Below, piece after piece: positions 1 to 5,078 of a stretch of 5,078 nucleotides of DNA. Where the stretch lies: positions 1 through 5,078 of the forward strand of contig JAJQBF010000023.1 of the NCBI GenBank assembly GCA_021203425.1. Reading direction: 5' to 3'. The translations under genes were made by a program, and so were the position numbers. A model generated the notes under the pieces. It made no database searches, was not told where the DNA came from, and was given only the letters and a program-made list of their open reading frames with translations. Position 1 is the first letter of the stretch. Each line of letters begins with the position of its first letter. The DNA is from Clostridiales bacterium (GTDB lineage: Bacteria > Bacillota > Clostridia > Lachnospirales > CAG-274).

Positions 1-27
1 AATAATATCTTCTTTCAAAATATCCAT
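1..27 (-). CDS. 5' end of a divergent, unidentified gene (partial)
   Basis: Reading the minus strand, an ATG at 27-25 opens a frame that runs to the window edge without a stop and encodes MDILKEDII. An AAAAGGA ribosome binding site (34-40 on the plus strand) sits about 7 nt upstream, and a near-consensus promoter (88-116) points into it, leaving a leader of roughly 50 nt. These three signals together support a real gene start although only nine codons are present. The product cannot be identified from so short a piece. It is divergent from the Fic operon, so the two may share control from the 28-212 region. Confidence 0.6.
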
Positions 28-61
28 GTGTTTTCCTTTTCAAATGTACTTGATAACTGCC

Positions 62-144
62 TTAAGTTGTTCCCTTTTTCTATTTTAATAATAACACAAT
101 GATTTCCCTCTGTCAAACAAAAAACAACTGCATAAACAACTTAA
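62..144. repeat. 10-bp inverted repeat spanning the divergent promoters
   Basis: TTAAGTTGTT (62-71) and its exact reverse complement AACAACTTAA (135-144) flank the leftward promoter, and the right copy ends a few bases before the -35 of the Fic promoter. The centres are 73 nt apart, close to seven DNA turns. The positions would suit two half-operators bound by a looping or cooperative regulator. The region is AT-rich, so chance is possible. No regulator is encoded nearby in the visible sequence. Confidence 0.35.
88..116 (-). promoter_or_regulatory. Sigma-A type promoter for the leftward gene
   Basis: On the minus strand a perfect -35 TTGACA (111-116) is followed after exactly 17 nt by TATTAT (88-93), a 5/6 match to the -10 consensus. 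Transcription would start near position 81 and run left into the ATG at 27. The hexamer match and ideal spacing make this the best promoter in the window. It overlaps nothing coding if the Fic gene starts at 213. Confidence 0.75.
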
Positions 145-151
145 TCTGCTC

Positions 152-179
152 TTGCAAGCAAACCAAATTATGGTATAAT
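152..179 (+). promoter_or_regulatory. Extended -10 promoter of the Fic operon
   Basis: A perfect TATAAT (174-179) is preceded by TGG, giving an extended -10 (TGnTATAAT). A weaker -35 candidate, TTGCAA (152-157), lies 16 nt upstream inside the small palindrome CTTGCAAG (151-158). Transcription would start near 185-187, leaving a leader of about 27 nt before the ATG at 213. Its position rules strongly against translation starting at the upstream ATG at 99. Confidence 0.7.
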
Positions 180-212
180 AAATATATAACAAACACCGAG
201 GAGAGAGCCGTT

Positions 213-1109
213 ATGGAATATAAGCCCCCATTTACAGCAAATGAAAACATAATAAATGCACTTGCCGAAATAAGCGAGCTTGTGGGGAAAATAAGCGTAC
301 TTCACAAAGAAGCCTTAAACCCCAAGCTCAGACGTGAAAACCGCATAAAAACAATACATTCTTCCCTTGCTATAGAGCAAAACACTTTGTCGGCGGAGCA
401 GGTAACGGCAATTATTGACGGAAAAAGAGTTTTAGGACCGCCGAAGGAAATCCGAGAAGTTCAAAATGCCTATGAAACCTATGAACTTATGCTGTCTTTA
501 GACCCTCTCAGCATATATGATTTGCTGAAAGCCCACAAAATAATTCAGAACTTTTTGCATACGCAAAAGCGCCTACGGCGTCGGACATCTTTCCGATTCC
601 AGACAAACGGCTTAGTAAGGGAAAGTGGCTGTTTCCGAAGCGGTGGTGTAGGTATTTTCGACGGTCAAAAGCTAATTCATGCCGCCCCTCCCGCAAACTA
701 CGTTCCGGAGCTTATTTTAAACCTTTTTGAGTGGTATAGAAATTCCAACCTTCATATTCTGATAAAGAACTGTGTTTTCCACTATGAATTTGAGTTTATA
801 CACCCGTTTTCAGACGGCAACGGCAGAATGGGCAGAATGTGGCACACACTGCTTTTAAGCAAGTGGAACAAGCTGTTTGCGTGGCTGCCTATTGAAGATC
901 TTATTCGCAAAAATCACCAGGAATATTATGACGCACTTGCTGAAGCCGACCGTAAAGCCGACTCTGCCTGTTTTGTGGAAATGATGATGAATATTATTCA
1001 TCTAACCTTAGCGGATTTTTATAAAACAGTCTGCCCCACAGACAATATTCAGAAGTCCCCTGCCCTCTCCAAAGATAACATTAAAGCAACACAACCTAAA
1101 AACACATAA
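213..1109 (+). CDS. Fic family protein (putative protein AMP-transferase) with an internal insert
   Basis: This 298-residue protein carries the Fic active-site motif HPFSDGNGRMGR at residues 197-208, where the His is the expected catalytic base and the following loop binds nucleotide and Mg. Known family members usually transfer AMP from ATP to a hydroxyl side chain of a target protein; the target here is unknown. Residues 51-57 (SLAIEQN) match the N-terminal inhibitory helix motif (S/T)xxxE, with Glu55 as the expected inhibitory residue, although Gln follows it instead of the usual Gly/Asn. FRSGG and the APP-containing flap region precede the motif in the normal order. The ATG at 213 was chosen because GAGGAGAG (198-205) lies just upstream and the promoter at 152-179 would be inside the gene if the in-frame ATG at 99 were used. 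About 19 residues (112-130) interrupt a conserved helix. The C-terminus (274-298) is a short polar tail with no winged-helix domain such as many relatives carry. It is the first gene of an operon with the AAA-PD-(D/E)XK gene. Confidence 0.9.
   Translation: MEYKPPFTANENIINALAEISELVGKISVLHKEALNPKLRRENRIKTIHSSLAIEQNTLSAEQVTAIIDGKRVLGPPKEIREVQNAYETYELMLSLDPLSIYDLLKAHKIIQNFLHTQKRLRRRTSFRFQTNGLVRESGCFRSGGVGIFDGQKLIHAAPPANYVPELILNLFEWYRNSNLHILIKNCVFHYEFEFIHPFSDGNGRMGRMWHTLLLSKWNKLFAWLPIEDLIRKNHQEYYDALAEADRKADSACFVEMMMNIIHLTLADFYKTVCPTDNIQKSPALSKDNIKATQPKNT
546..602 (+). repeat. In-frame insert of about 57 bp in the Fic gene, palindromic-element-like
   Basis: Fic relatives as I know them read without a break from AHK-hydrophobic-hydrophobic into xGLVxExGxFRSG. 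Here AHKII is followed by about 19 extra codons, rich in Arg (RLRRR) and Phe, before TNGLVRESGCFRSGG resumes. The insert is a multiple of three and adds no stop. It contains several small hairpins: CGC-aaaa-GCG (562-571), CGCC-tac-GGCG (570-580) and TCGGA-6 nt-TCCGA (581-596). Its GC-rich centre differs from the surrounding gene. The edges show similar but not identical words (TTCAGAAC near 544 and TTCCAGAC near 597), so borders are good to only a few bases. It resembles in behaviour the short palindromic elements, such as those of Rickettsia, that insert into reading frames. No second copy is in this window. Confidence 0.6.
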
Positions 1110-1123
1110 AGGAGCGTGAAAAA

Positions 1124-2716
1124 ATGGGAATTTATTTAAACCCCAGAAATGAAGCCTTCAGGCAGATATTAAACGGCATATACGTTGACAAAACAGGCTT
1201 AATCGAATATATAAATAATACAATTTCTGCCCCTTTTAACCTAACCTGTTTCAGCCGTCCCAGACGTTTTGGAAAGTCCTTCGCCGCTATGATGCTGTCG
1301 GCATACTATGACAAGGGCTGTAATTCCGAAGAGCTTTTCAAAAACCTCAAAATTTCAGAATCACCGTCTTATAAAACACATATGAATAAATATAATGTGA
1401 TTTATTTAGACATTACAGGATTTATTTCCCGTGCAAAAAGCAGAGGCAGCAACATTGTAGTTGAAATCCAATCATCTATTATAAATGAACTGAAAAGAAG
1501 TTTTCCCAATTGCGTAAAAGCTTCAGAGGTTTATCTTCCTGATGCAATTTCTGACATATTTAATGAAACAAATGAGAAATTCTTTATCATAATTGATGAA
1601 TGGGATGCACTTTTCAGAGAAGCAAAAGACAACAGACAACTGCAATTAGAGTATATTCAGCTTCTCAGAGGCCTATTTAAAAGCGGGCCTGCAATGAGAG
1701 CAGCCATTGCCGGTGCTTATATGACAGGTATTCTGCCCATAAAAAAATACGGCACACAGTCAGCCCTTACCGATTTCAAGGAATATACAATGGTTGACCC
1801 ACTTGCTTTATCCGAATATGTAGGCTTCACAGAACAGGAAGTACAGACCCTCTGTCAAAACTACAATATAGACTTTAATGAAATGAAAAAATGGTATGAC
1901 GGCTATTCCTTTGCGGATATTAAATCTGTATACAATCCAAACTCCGTTATAAATGCTGTCACTTTTAAAAGATTTAAAAGCTACTGGACATCATCTGAAA
2001 CCTATGAATCTTTAAGAGATTACATCAGTATGAATTTTGACGGCTTAAAAGATGCAATTATAGCTATGCTCGGCGGTGAAAAAATAAAGGTAAAAACAGA
2101 AAGATTCCAAAACGATATGACATCTTTCAAAAGCAAGGATGACGTGCTTACCCTTTTAATCCACTTGGGCTATTTGGCATTTGATGGAGATACAAACAAA
2201 GTCTATATTCCAAACTCTGAAATAGCCGGTGCATTTCAGGAAGCAGTTGAAGGCGAAGCATGGAAAGAAATAGAAAAAGCACTCTCAGAATCTGAAGATC
2301 TCTTAATGGCAACCATTCAAGGCGACACTGCAGCGGTGGAAACGGCTCTTGAAGAAATCCACGATTCAAATTTTTCCGTTCTCAAATATAATGATGAAAA
2401 CTCATTAAGCTGTGCAGTTACTCTTGCATATTATACCGCACGCAATTATTATGAAATCATCCGTGAACTTCCGACCGGAAAGGGCTTTGCCGATATAGCC
2501 TTTATTCCCCGTAAAAACACAGACAAGCCGGCTCTGCTTGTAGAACTGAAATACAACAAGTCTGCCGACACTGCCATTAAACAAATCAAAGAAAACCGCT
2601 ACAGCGGCAAACTCAAAGACTATTTCGGAAATCTCCTGCTTGTAGGCATCAACTACGACAAAGACGCAAAAGGCGAAAGCCGAAAAAAGCACACTTGTAT
2701 AATCGAAAAAGCATAA
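1124..2716 (+). CDS. AAA-ATPase-like protein with C-terminal PD-(D/E)XK nuclease-like domain
   Basis: This 530-residue protein has the layout of the AAA-ATPase_like plus PDDEXK_9 (DUF1703) family and its usual length. The Walker A segment is the family's variant RPRRFGKS (45-52). Walker B is IIIDEWD (155-161). The family's WYDGY...YNPNSV block is at 257-275. The C-terminal nuclease-like core shows FAD (Asp457), then VELK (473-476, with Glu474 and Lys476), then a Gln487 helix (QIKENRY), so the catalytic set of a PD-(D/E)XK enzyme appears intact. The expected role is an ATP-dependent nuclease acting on nucleic acid in the cytoplasm, but no member with a settled function is known to me. The start is secure: AAAGGAG (1108-1114) overlaps the Fic stop codon and is 9 nt from the ATG, with 14 nt between the two genes, so they are co-transcribed. 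The gene is followed directly by a strong hairpin. Confidence 0.9.
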   Translation: MGIYLNPRNEAFRQILNGIYVDKTGLIEYINNTISAPFNLTCFSRPRRFGKSFAAMMLSAYYDKGCNSEELFKNLKISESPSYKTHMNKYNVIYLDITGFISRAKSRGSNIVVEIQSSIINELKRSFPNCVKASEVYLPDAISDIFNETNEKFFIIIDEWDALFREAKDNRQLQLEYIQLLRGLFKSGPAMRAAIAGAYMTGILPIKKYGTQSALTDFKEYTMVDPLALSEYVGFTEQEVQTLCQNYNIDFNEMKKWYDGYSFADIKSVYNPNSVINAVTFKRFKSYWTSSETYESLRDYISMNFDGLKDAIIAMLGGEKIKVKTERFQNDMTSFKSKDDVLTLLIHLGYLAFDGDTNKVYIPNSEIAGAFQEAVEGEAWKEIEKALSESEDLLMATIQGDTAAVETALEEIHDSNFSVLKYNDENSLSCAVTLAYYTARNYYEIIRELPTGKGFADIAFIPRKNTDKPALLVELKYNKSADTAIKQIKENRYSGKLKDYFGNLLLVGINYDKDAKGESRKKHTCIIEKA

Positions 2717-2720
2717 AGCC

Positions 2721-2784
2721 ACTAAAAAATCGTCTGTTATATTCTGATTTTACTATCAGGACATATAACAGACGAAGTTTTAGT
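2721..2784. terminator. Long hairpin, bidirectional terminator between convergent operons
   Basis: The arms pair in three blocks: ACTAAAA (2721-2727) with TTTTAGT (2778-2784), a 13-bp block TCGTCTGTTATAT (2730-2742) with 2763-2775, and CTGAT (2744-2748) with ATCAG (2755-2759), leaving a 6-nt loop. That makes 25 base pairs broken only by small internal loops. Read on the minus strand, the 13-bp stem is followed almost at once by six Ts, a good intrinsic terminator. Read on the plus strand, it is followed by TTTT. It begins 5 nt after the stop of the AAA-PD-(D/E)XK gene and lies about 90 nt past the RloB-like stop, so it can end both operons. Confidence 0.75.
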
Positions 2785-2796
2785 ATTTGCAAATAC
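2783..2796. repeat. 14-bp perfect palindrome
   Basis: GTATTTGCAAATAC reads the same on both strands and overlaps the last two bases of the terminator hairpin. It could be a protein-binding site or a remnant of a larger palindromic element. Its position at the 3' ends of both operons makes classical operator use unlikely. The rest of the 2797-2875 gap shows no gene or clear signal. Confidence 0.3.
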
Positions 2797-2872
2797 GCTG
2801 TTTATCATAATATTTCATGCAACCAAAAGCCTCTCTTTCATAATCGTATTAAAAAAGGCACTGTCCTGATTT

Positions 2873-2896
2873 ATTTCAGACTTTTTCATCTGAAAT
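2873..2896 (-). terminator. Small hairpin overlapping the RloB-like stop codon
   Basis: ATTTCAGA (2873-2880) and TCTGAAAT (2889-2896) form a perfect 8-bp stem around an 8-nt loop, and the TGA stop of the leftward gene (2878-2876) lies inside the stem. On the minus strand the next T-run (six Ts, 2856-2851) comes about 17 nt later, too far for a standard intrinsic terminator. It may instead protect the 3' end of the message or weaken transcription ahead of the stronger terminator at 2721-2784. Confidence 0.3.
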
Positions 2897-3649
2897 ATCT
2901 ATTATATTTTCAAGCAATTTATAGACAGTACTGCCCAAGTTATGGGGATACCTAAGATGCTTATTTTGGTTACGGCTTAACTCAATTTCAAATAAGCGCC
3001 TTGCTCTTTTTATGGCTTTTTGGACTTTTCCTTTGCTGTAGTGCTTTATAAGAATATGTTTTCGGTTTGAAAGAGGCGCTCCCACCGATTTGAGCCTATG
3101 CCTGAAATGGTCTGTTTTCTCATATCTGTGCTTATCTGTTACAGCATACTTGTAATCCTCACTGTTGAAGTCGTCATGGTGCAGAAGGAGCCATGCTTCA
3201 AAAAAAGGATTGCTGATTGCGTAATGATAATTCTTTCTGTCGCAGACATCAAGGGCAAGCTCAAGCTTACTGTTATTATCACAATTTGCCGTATTTTCGT
3301 CTATGTCCGCAACAATCCAAAACTCGTCATTTGGGTGTTTTGTAAACTCATATGTAGACTCTTCCTCGATTTTAAACACATCAAGCCGTTTTACAAGCTG
3401 CCATGGTTTATTCTGCCCAAGCTGACTTTTCTGTTCAAAGGTTCTTCGGTCGGAATCCACAGACAAAATATTTTCATTTATGGATTTGATTATAACCCTG
3501 CTTTTTATGCCGCCCAAAAGGGACTGAATAAGTCTGAAATATTCCTCTTCCGTCACCTGCCCCTCACAGGCGATAACTATAATTTTATCGGATCTGGGGC
3601 GGCGTGTCCTTGTTAAGGTCGAAGCTGTTCTGTTTGATAATGTGGGCAT
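2876..3649 (-). CDS. rloB: RloB-family Toprim-like protein (putative nuclease effector)
   Basis: This 257-residue protein matches the RloB family in length and motif order. A basic N-terminus (RTRRPR, 14-19) leads to the strand IIVIACEG with Glu29, followed by TEEEYF (33-38). VADIDEN (113-119) supplies Asp115 and Asp117. SNPFFEAWLLLH (146-157) is the family hallmark, and a C-terminal STVYKLLE (240-247) follows. The Glu and Asp-x-Asp pattern is what a Toprim-type metal site needs, so a metal-dependent nucleic-acid cleavage role is plausible but not shown. The ATG at 3649 lies 7 nt after the TGA of the upstream ATPase. The only Shine-Dalgarno-like stretch (GAGGGGAAGAG) lies inside the last ATPase codons at loose spacing, so translation is probably coupled to the ATPase. 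RloB genes were first named as restriction-linked ORFs and commonly travel with AAA_15 ATPases in defence loci, which fits this pairing. Confidence 0.88.
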   Translation of the reverse strand: MPTLSNRTASTLTRTRRPRSDKIIVIACEGQVTEEEYFRLIQSLLGGIKSRVIIKSINENILSVDSDRRTFEQKSQLGQNKPWQLVKRLDVFKIEEESTYEFTKHPNDEFWIVADIDENTANCDNNSKLELALDVCDRKNYHYAISNPFFEAWLLLHHDDFNSEDYKYAVTDKHRYEKTDHFRHRLKSVGAPLSNRKHILIKHYSKGKVQKAIKRARRLFEIELSRNQNKHLRYPHNLGSTVYKLLENIIDISDEKV

Positions 3650-3656
3650 AGCTTTA

Positions 3657-5003
3657 TCACTCTTCCCCTCTGATCACCGGAACAGCCCCGAAGCGTCCGC
3701 TTAAATATCCTTTAATTATATCCTGTCTGGGATCTGTCTCAAAATCGGAAAATGGTCTTAATCTGGTTTCACCCGTTATGTCCTTTTCTATAAACCAAAT
3801 TTCCTCTTTTGAAAAATCCACAAGGTTAATAAGGTTTACATCATGGGTTGTAAATATAATTTGGCTATGAGATTCCTTTGATTCCTCCAAAAATGTCTTT
3901 GTAAGATATTTTGAAAGCTTTGTGTGAAGGCTTCTGTCAATCTCGTCTACAAAATATATGGCTGTATCCTTATATTTCATATTGTACAAAATAGGGAGCA
4001 AATCCAACAGTCTCTTCGTTCCTTCGGACTCATTGTCAAAACTGAAATCAGTCCCCTTATTATTCAGCATATGGGTAAATTTCAGCTGAACCAGCGACGT
4101 GTGATCCTTATCGTCAAAAAATATATAATACTTTCCTCCAAGATTAAATAAACCGTTTTTGTTGTTCTCTACTCCGTAAATTAATTCATCGGGCAAAGGC
4201 AGAGACACATTTTGAGCAAAGTCCTGAAAATCTATTTTTTCGTCCGAAGCACTTATATCAAATATACCCGTATCGAGCTGCTCCAAGGCTTCGGATAAAA
4301 AGCTCCTGAAATCCTCGTCATTTCTCACATCATTGGGAAGATACCTTACCTTTGAATCCGGAAAAACAATTTCTATATCCTCAAACCAATTAACCGCATC
4401 CTTTGCCACAGTCACTCCGTTTTCTTTAAGCTTATACAAAAACAGCTGATTTTTCTGCTCCTTCTTCATACTTGAAGTTAAAATACCTGCGAGCAGCCTC
4501 TCATTTTCATCATTGAATTTGTAACCCTCGTCAATTTCAACCTCCGTAACCCCCTCTTCATCTGTGGCTCTTGTAAACACAGGCGTAAAAGCACCGCTTT
4601 CCATATCCTGTAAAACCATTAGCCACTCCTCGGAAACCCGTCTTGCTGTCAGCGCAAACCCGTATTCATATATATAACCGTTCACATAGAACAAAAACTG
4701 GAAAGAGGTAGTTTTATTCAGTTCCTTAATATCCCCTCTGAACTGAGAAAATATTATGTTTTTGCCGCTTCTTTGAGGCTCCGTAATATAATTTTTTGCA
4801 AACTGAATGGACTTCATAAACGTAGACTTCCCTGCCGCATTAGGCCCGAAAAATGCCCCTCTCCTAAGCACATCTATATCCCCCAATTTCGTATGCAAAG
4901 TTGTCAAAAACCTCTTGTCGCTGCTGTCCGCCGTAGGTATCATACTGAATTCAATTGAATTACCTATTGATTTAAAATTTTTCACCGTATATTTTAAAAG
5001 CAA
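3657..5003 (-). CDS. RloA/AAA_15-type ABC-like ATPase, partner of the RloB-like protein
   Basis: This 448-residue ATPase starts with LLKYTVKNFKSIG, the usual opening strand of SMC/RecF/OLD-like ATPases. Walker A is GPNAAGKST (53-61). The ABC signature-like segment is NESEGTKRLLDLLP (324-337). Walker B with the catalytic Glu is YFVDEID (350-356), followed by a SLHTKL D-loop-type region, and the H-loop His387 sits in FTTHD (384-388). The C-terminal GRFGAVPVI (437-444 region) is typical of AAA_15/COG1106 proteins. All nucleotide-binding elements are intact, so it should dimerise and hydrolyse ATP in the cytoplasm. The start is TTG: a perfect AGGAGG (5017-5012) lies 8 nt upstream of the TTG at 5003-5001, and no ATG is better placed. 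By analogy with RloA, AriA of PARIS and the AbiL ATPase, it probably senses infection and controls the downstream RloB-like effector. That role is inferred. Confidence 0.9.
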   Translation of the reverse strand: MLLKYTVKNFKSIGNSIEFSMIPTADSSDKRFLTTLHTKLGDIDVLRRGAFFGPNAAGKSTFMKSIQFAKNYITEPQRSGKNIIFSQFRGDIKELNKTTSFQFLFYVNGYIYEYGFALTARRVSEEWLMVLQDMESGAFTPVFTRATDEEGVTEVEIDEGYKFNDENERLLAGILTSSMKKEQKNQLFLYKLKENGVTVAKDAVNWFEDIEIVFPDSKVRYLPNDVRNDEDFRSFLSEALEQLDTGIFDISASDEKIDFQDFAQNVSLPLPDELIYGVENNKNGLFNLGGKYYIFFDDKDHTSLVQLKFTHMLNNKGTDFSFDNESEGTKRLLDLLPILYNMKYKDTAIYFVDEIDRSLHTKLSKYLTKTFLEESKESHSQIIFTTHDVNLINLVDFSKEEIWFIEKDITGETRLRPFSDFETDPRQDIIKGYLSGRFGAVPVIRGEE

Positions 5004-5011
5004 AGCCGTTC

Positions 5012-5017
5012 CCTCCT
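5012..5017 (-). promoter_or_regulatory. Ribosome binding site fixing the TTG start of the ATPase
   Basis: CCTCCT on the plus strand gives a perfect AGGAGG on the minus strand, extended to GAGGAGGG. Eight nucleotides separate it from the TTG at 5003. It decides the start, because the first in-frame ATG codon comes well inside the conserved N-terminal strand region. Confidence 0.85.
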
Positions 5018-5058
5018 CTTTAATTTTTTCTCCGAAATTTCTTTAATCCTTTTATACT

Positions 5059-5064
5059 ATTATA
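5059..5064 (-). promoter_or_regulatory. Probable -10 element of the ATPase/RloB operon
   Basis: ATTATA on the plus strand is a perfect TATAAT on the minus strand, about 55 nt upstream of the TTG start. A -35 box at standard spacing would lie just beyond the window end, so it cannot be checked. The region between here and the ribosome binding site is AT-rich and non-coding, consistent with a leader. Confidence 0.5.
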
Positions 5065-5078
5065 AACCCTTTTTTCGC

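Noticed and set aside
99..212. N-terminal extension of the Fic gene from the in-frame ATG at 99
   Set aside because: It would contain the extended -10 promoter and the ribosome binding site, has no ribosome binding site of its own, and encodes a Cys/Asn-rich stretch unlike Fic N-termini.
508..696. 62-codon minus-strand open frame covering the Fic insert
   Set aside because: No ribosome binding site or promoter was seen, and it extends well beyond the insert into conserved Fic coding sequence. It is most likely a shadow frame.
1029..1043. GTCTG/CAGAC hairpin near the 3' end of the Fic gene
   Set aside because: It has only 5 bp, lies inside the coding sequence and has no T-run; such stems arise often by chance.
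2405..2722. 105-codon minus-strand open frame opposite the nuclease domain
   Set aside because: It lies fully antisense to the conserved PD-(D/E)XK region and is Phe/Val-rich, as expected from reading a Lys/Glu/Asp-rich gene backwards.
2695..2955. 86-codon plus-strand open frame across the convergent gap
   Set aside because: It overlaps the end of one gene, runs through the terminator hairpin and into the opposite gene, with no ribosome binding site; the translation resembles translated non-coding DNA.
3098..3616. 172-codon plus-strand open frame opposite the RloB-like gene
   Set aside because: It is antisense to a gene with clear family motifs, has no convincing ribosome binding site, and its Ile/Leu/Cys-rich translation is a by-product of the opposite strand.

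Overview
This 5.1 kb window looks like an accessory, defence-type stretch of a low-to-moderate GC Firmicute, probably an anaerobic Clostridia/Oscillospiraceae-like gut bacterium. That assignment is inference. It rests on strong GGAGG-type ribosome binding sites, AT-rich sigma-A style promoters, a TTG start with a perfect Shine-Dalgarno, and an AT-rich bidirectional terminator. No rRNA, tRNA, CRISPR array or transposase is visible.

Layout. Positions 1-27 hold the first nine codons of a gene leaving the window to the left on the minus strand, with its own consensus promoter at 88-116. An intergenic region (28-212) with back-to-back promoters separates it from a rightward two-gene operon. That operon encodes a Fic-domain protein (213-1109) and, 14 nt later, an AAA-ATPase fused to a PD-(D/E)XK nuclease-like domain (1124-2716). 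A long hairpin (2721-2784) follows, with an A-run on one side and a T-run on the other, so it can terminate transcription from both directions. The right half is a leftward two-gene operon: an ABC-type AAA ATPase of the RloA/AAA_15 kind (5003-3657, TTG start), followed after 7 nt by an RloB-family Toprim-like protein (3649-2876).

How the genes may work together. The ATPase plus RloB-like pair has the architecture of ATPase/Toprim anti-phage or abortive-infection modules (RloA/RloB; comparable in logic to PARIS and AbiL). The ATPase would sense or assemble and the Toprim-like partner would be the effector. The Fic plus AAA-PD-(D/E)XK operon is a less familiar combination. It pairs a potential nucleotidyl-transferase toxin/regulator with a potential ATP-driven nuclease, and is the best candidate here for an undescribed module. 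Function is inferred from domain content and operon structure only.

The most unusual sequence feature is an in-frame, arginine-rich insert of about 19 codons (about 546-602) that splits a normally continuous conserved helix of the Fic domain. It is rich in small hairpins and reads like a short palindromic element that landed inside a gene without breaking the frame.
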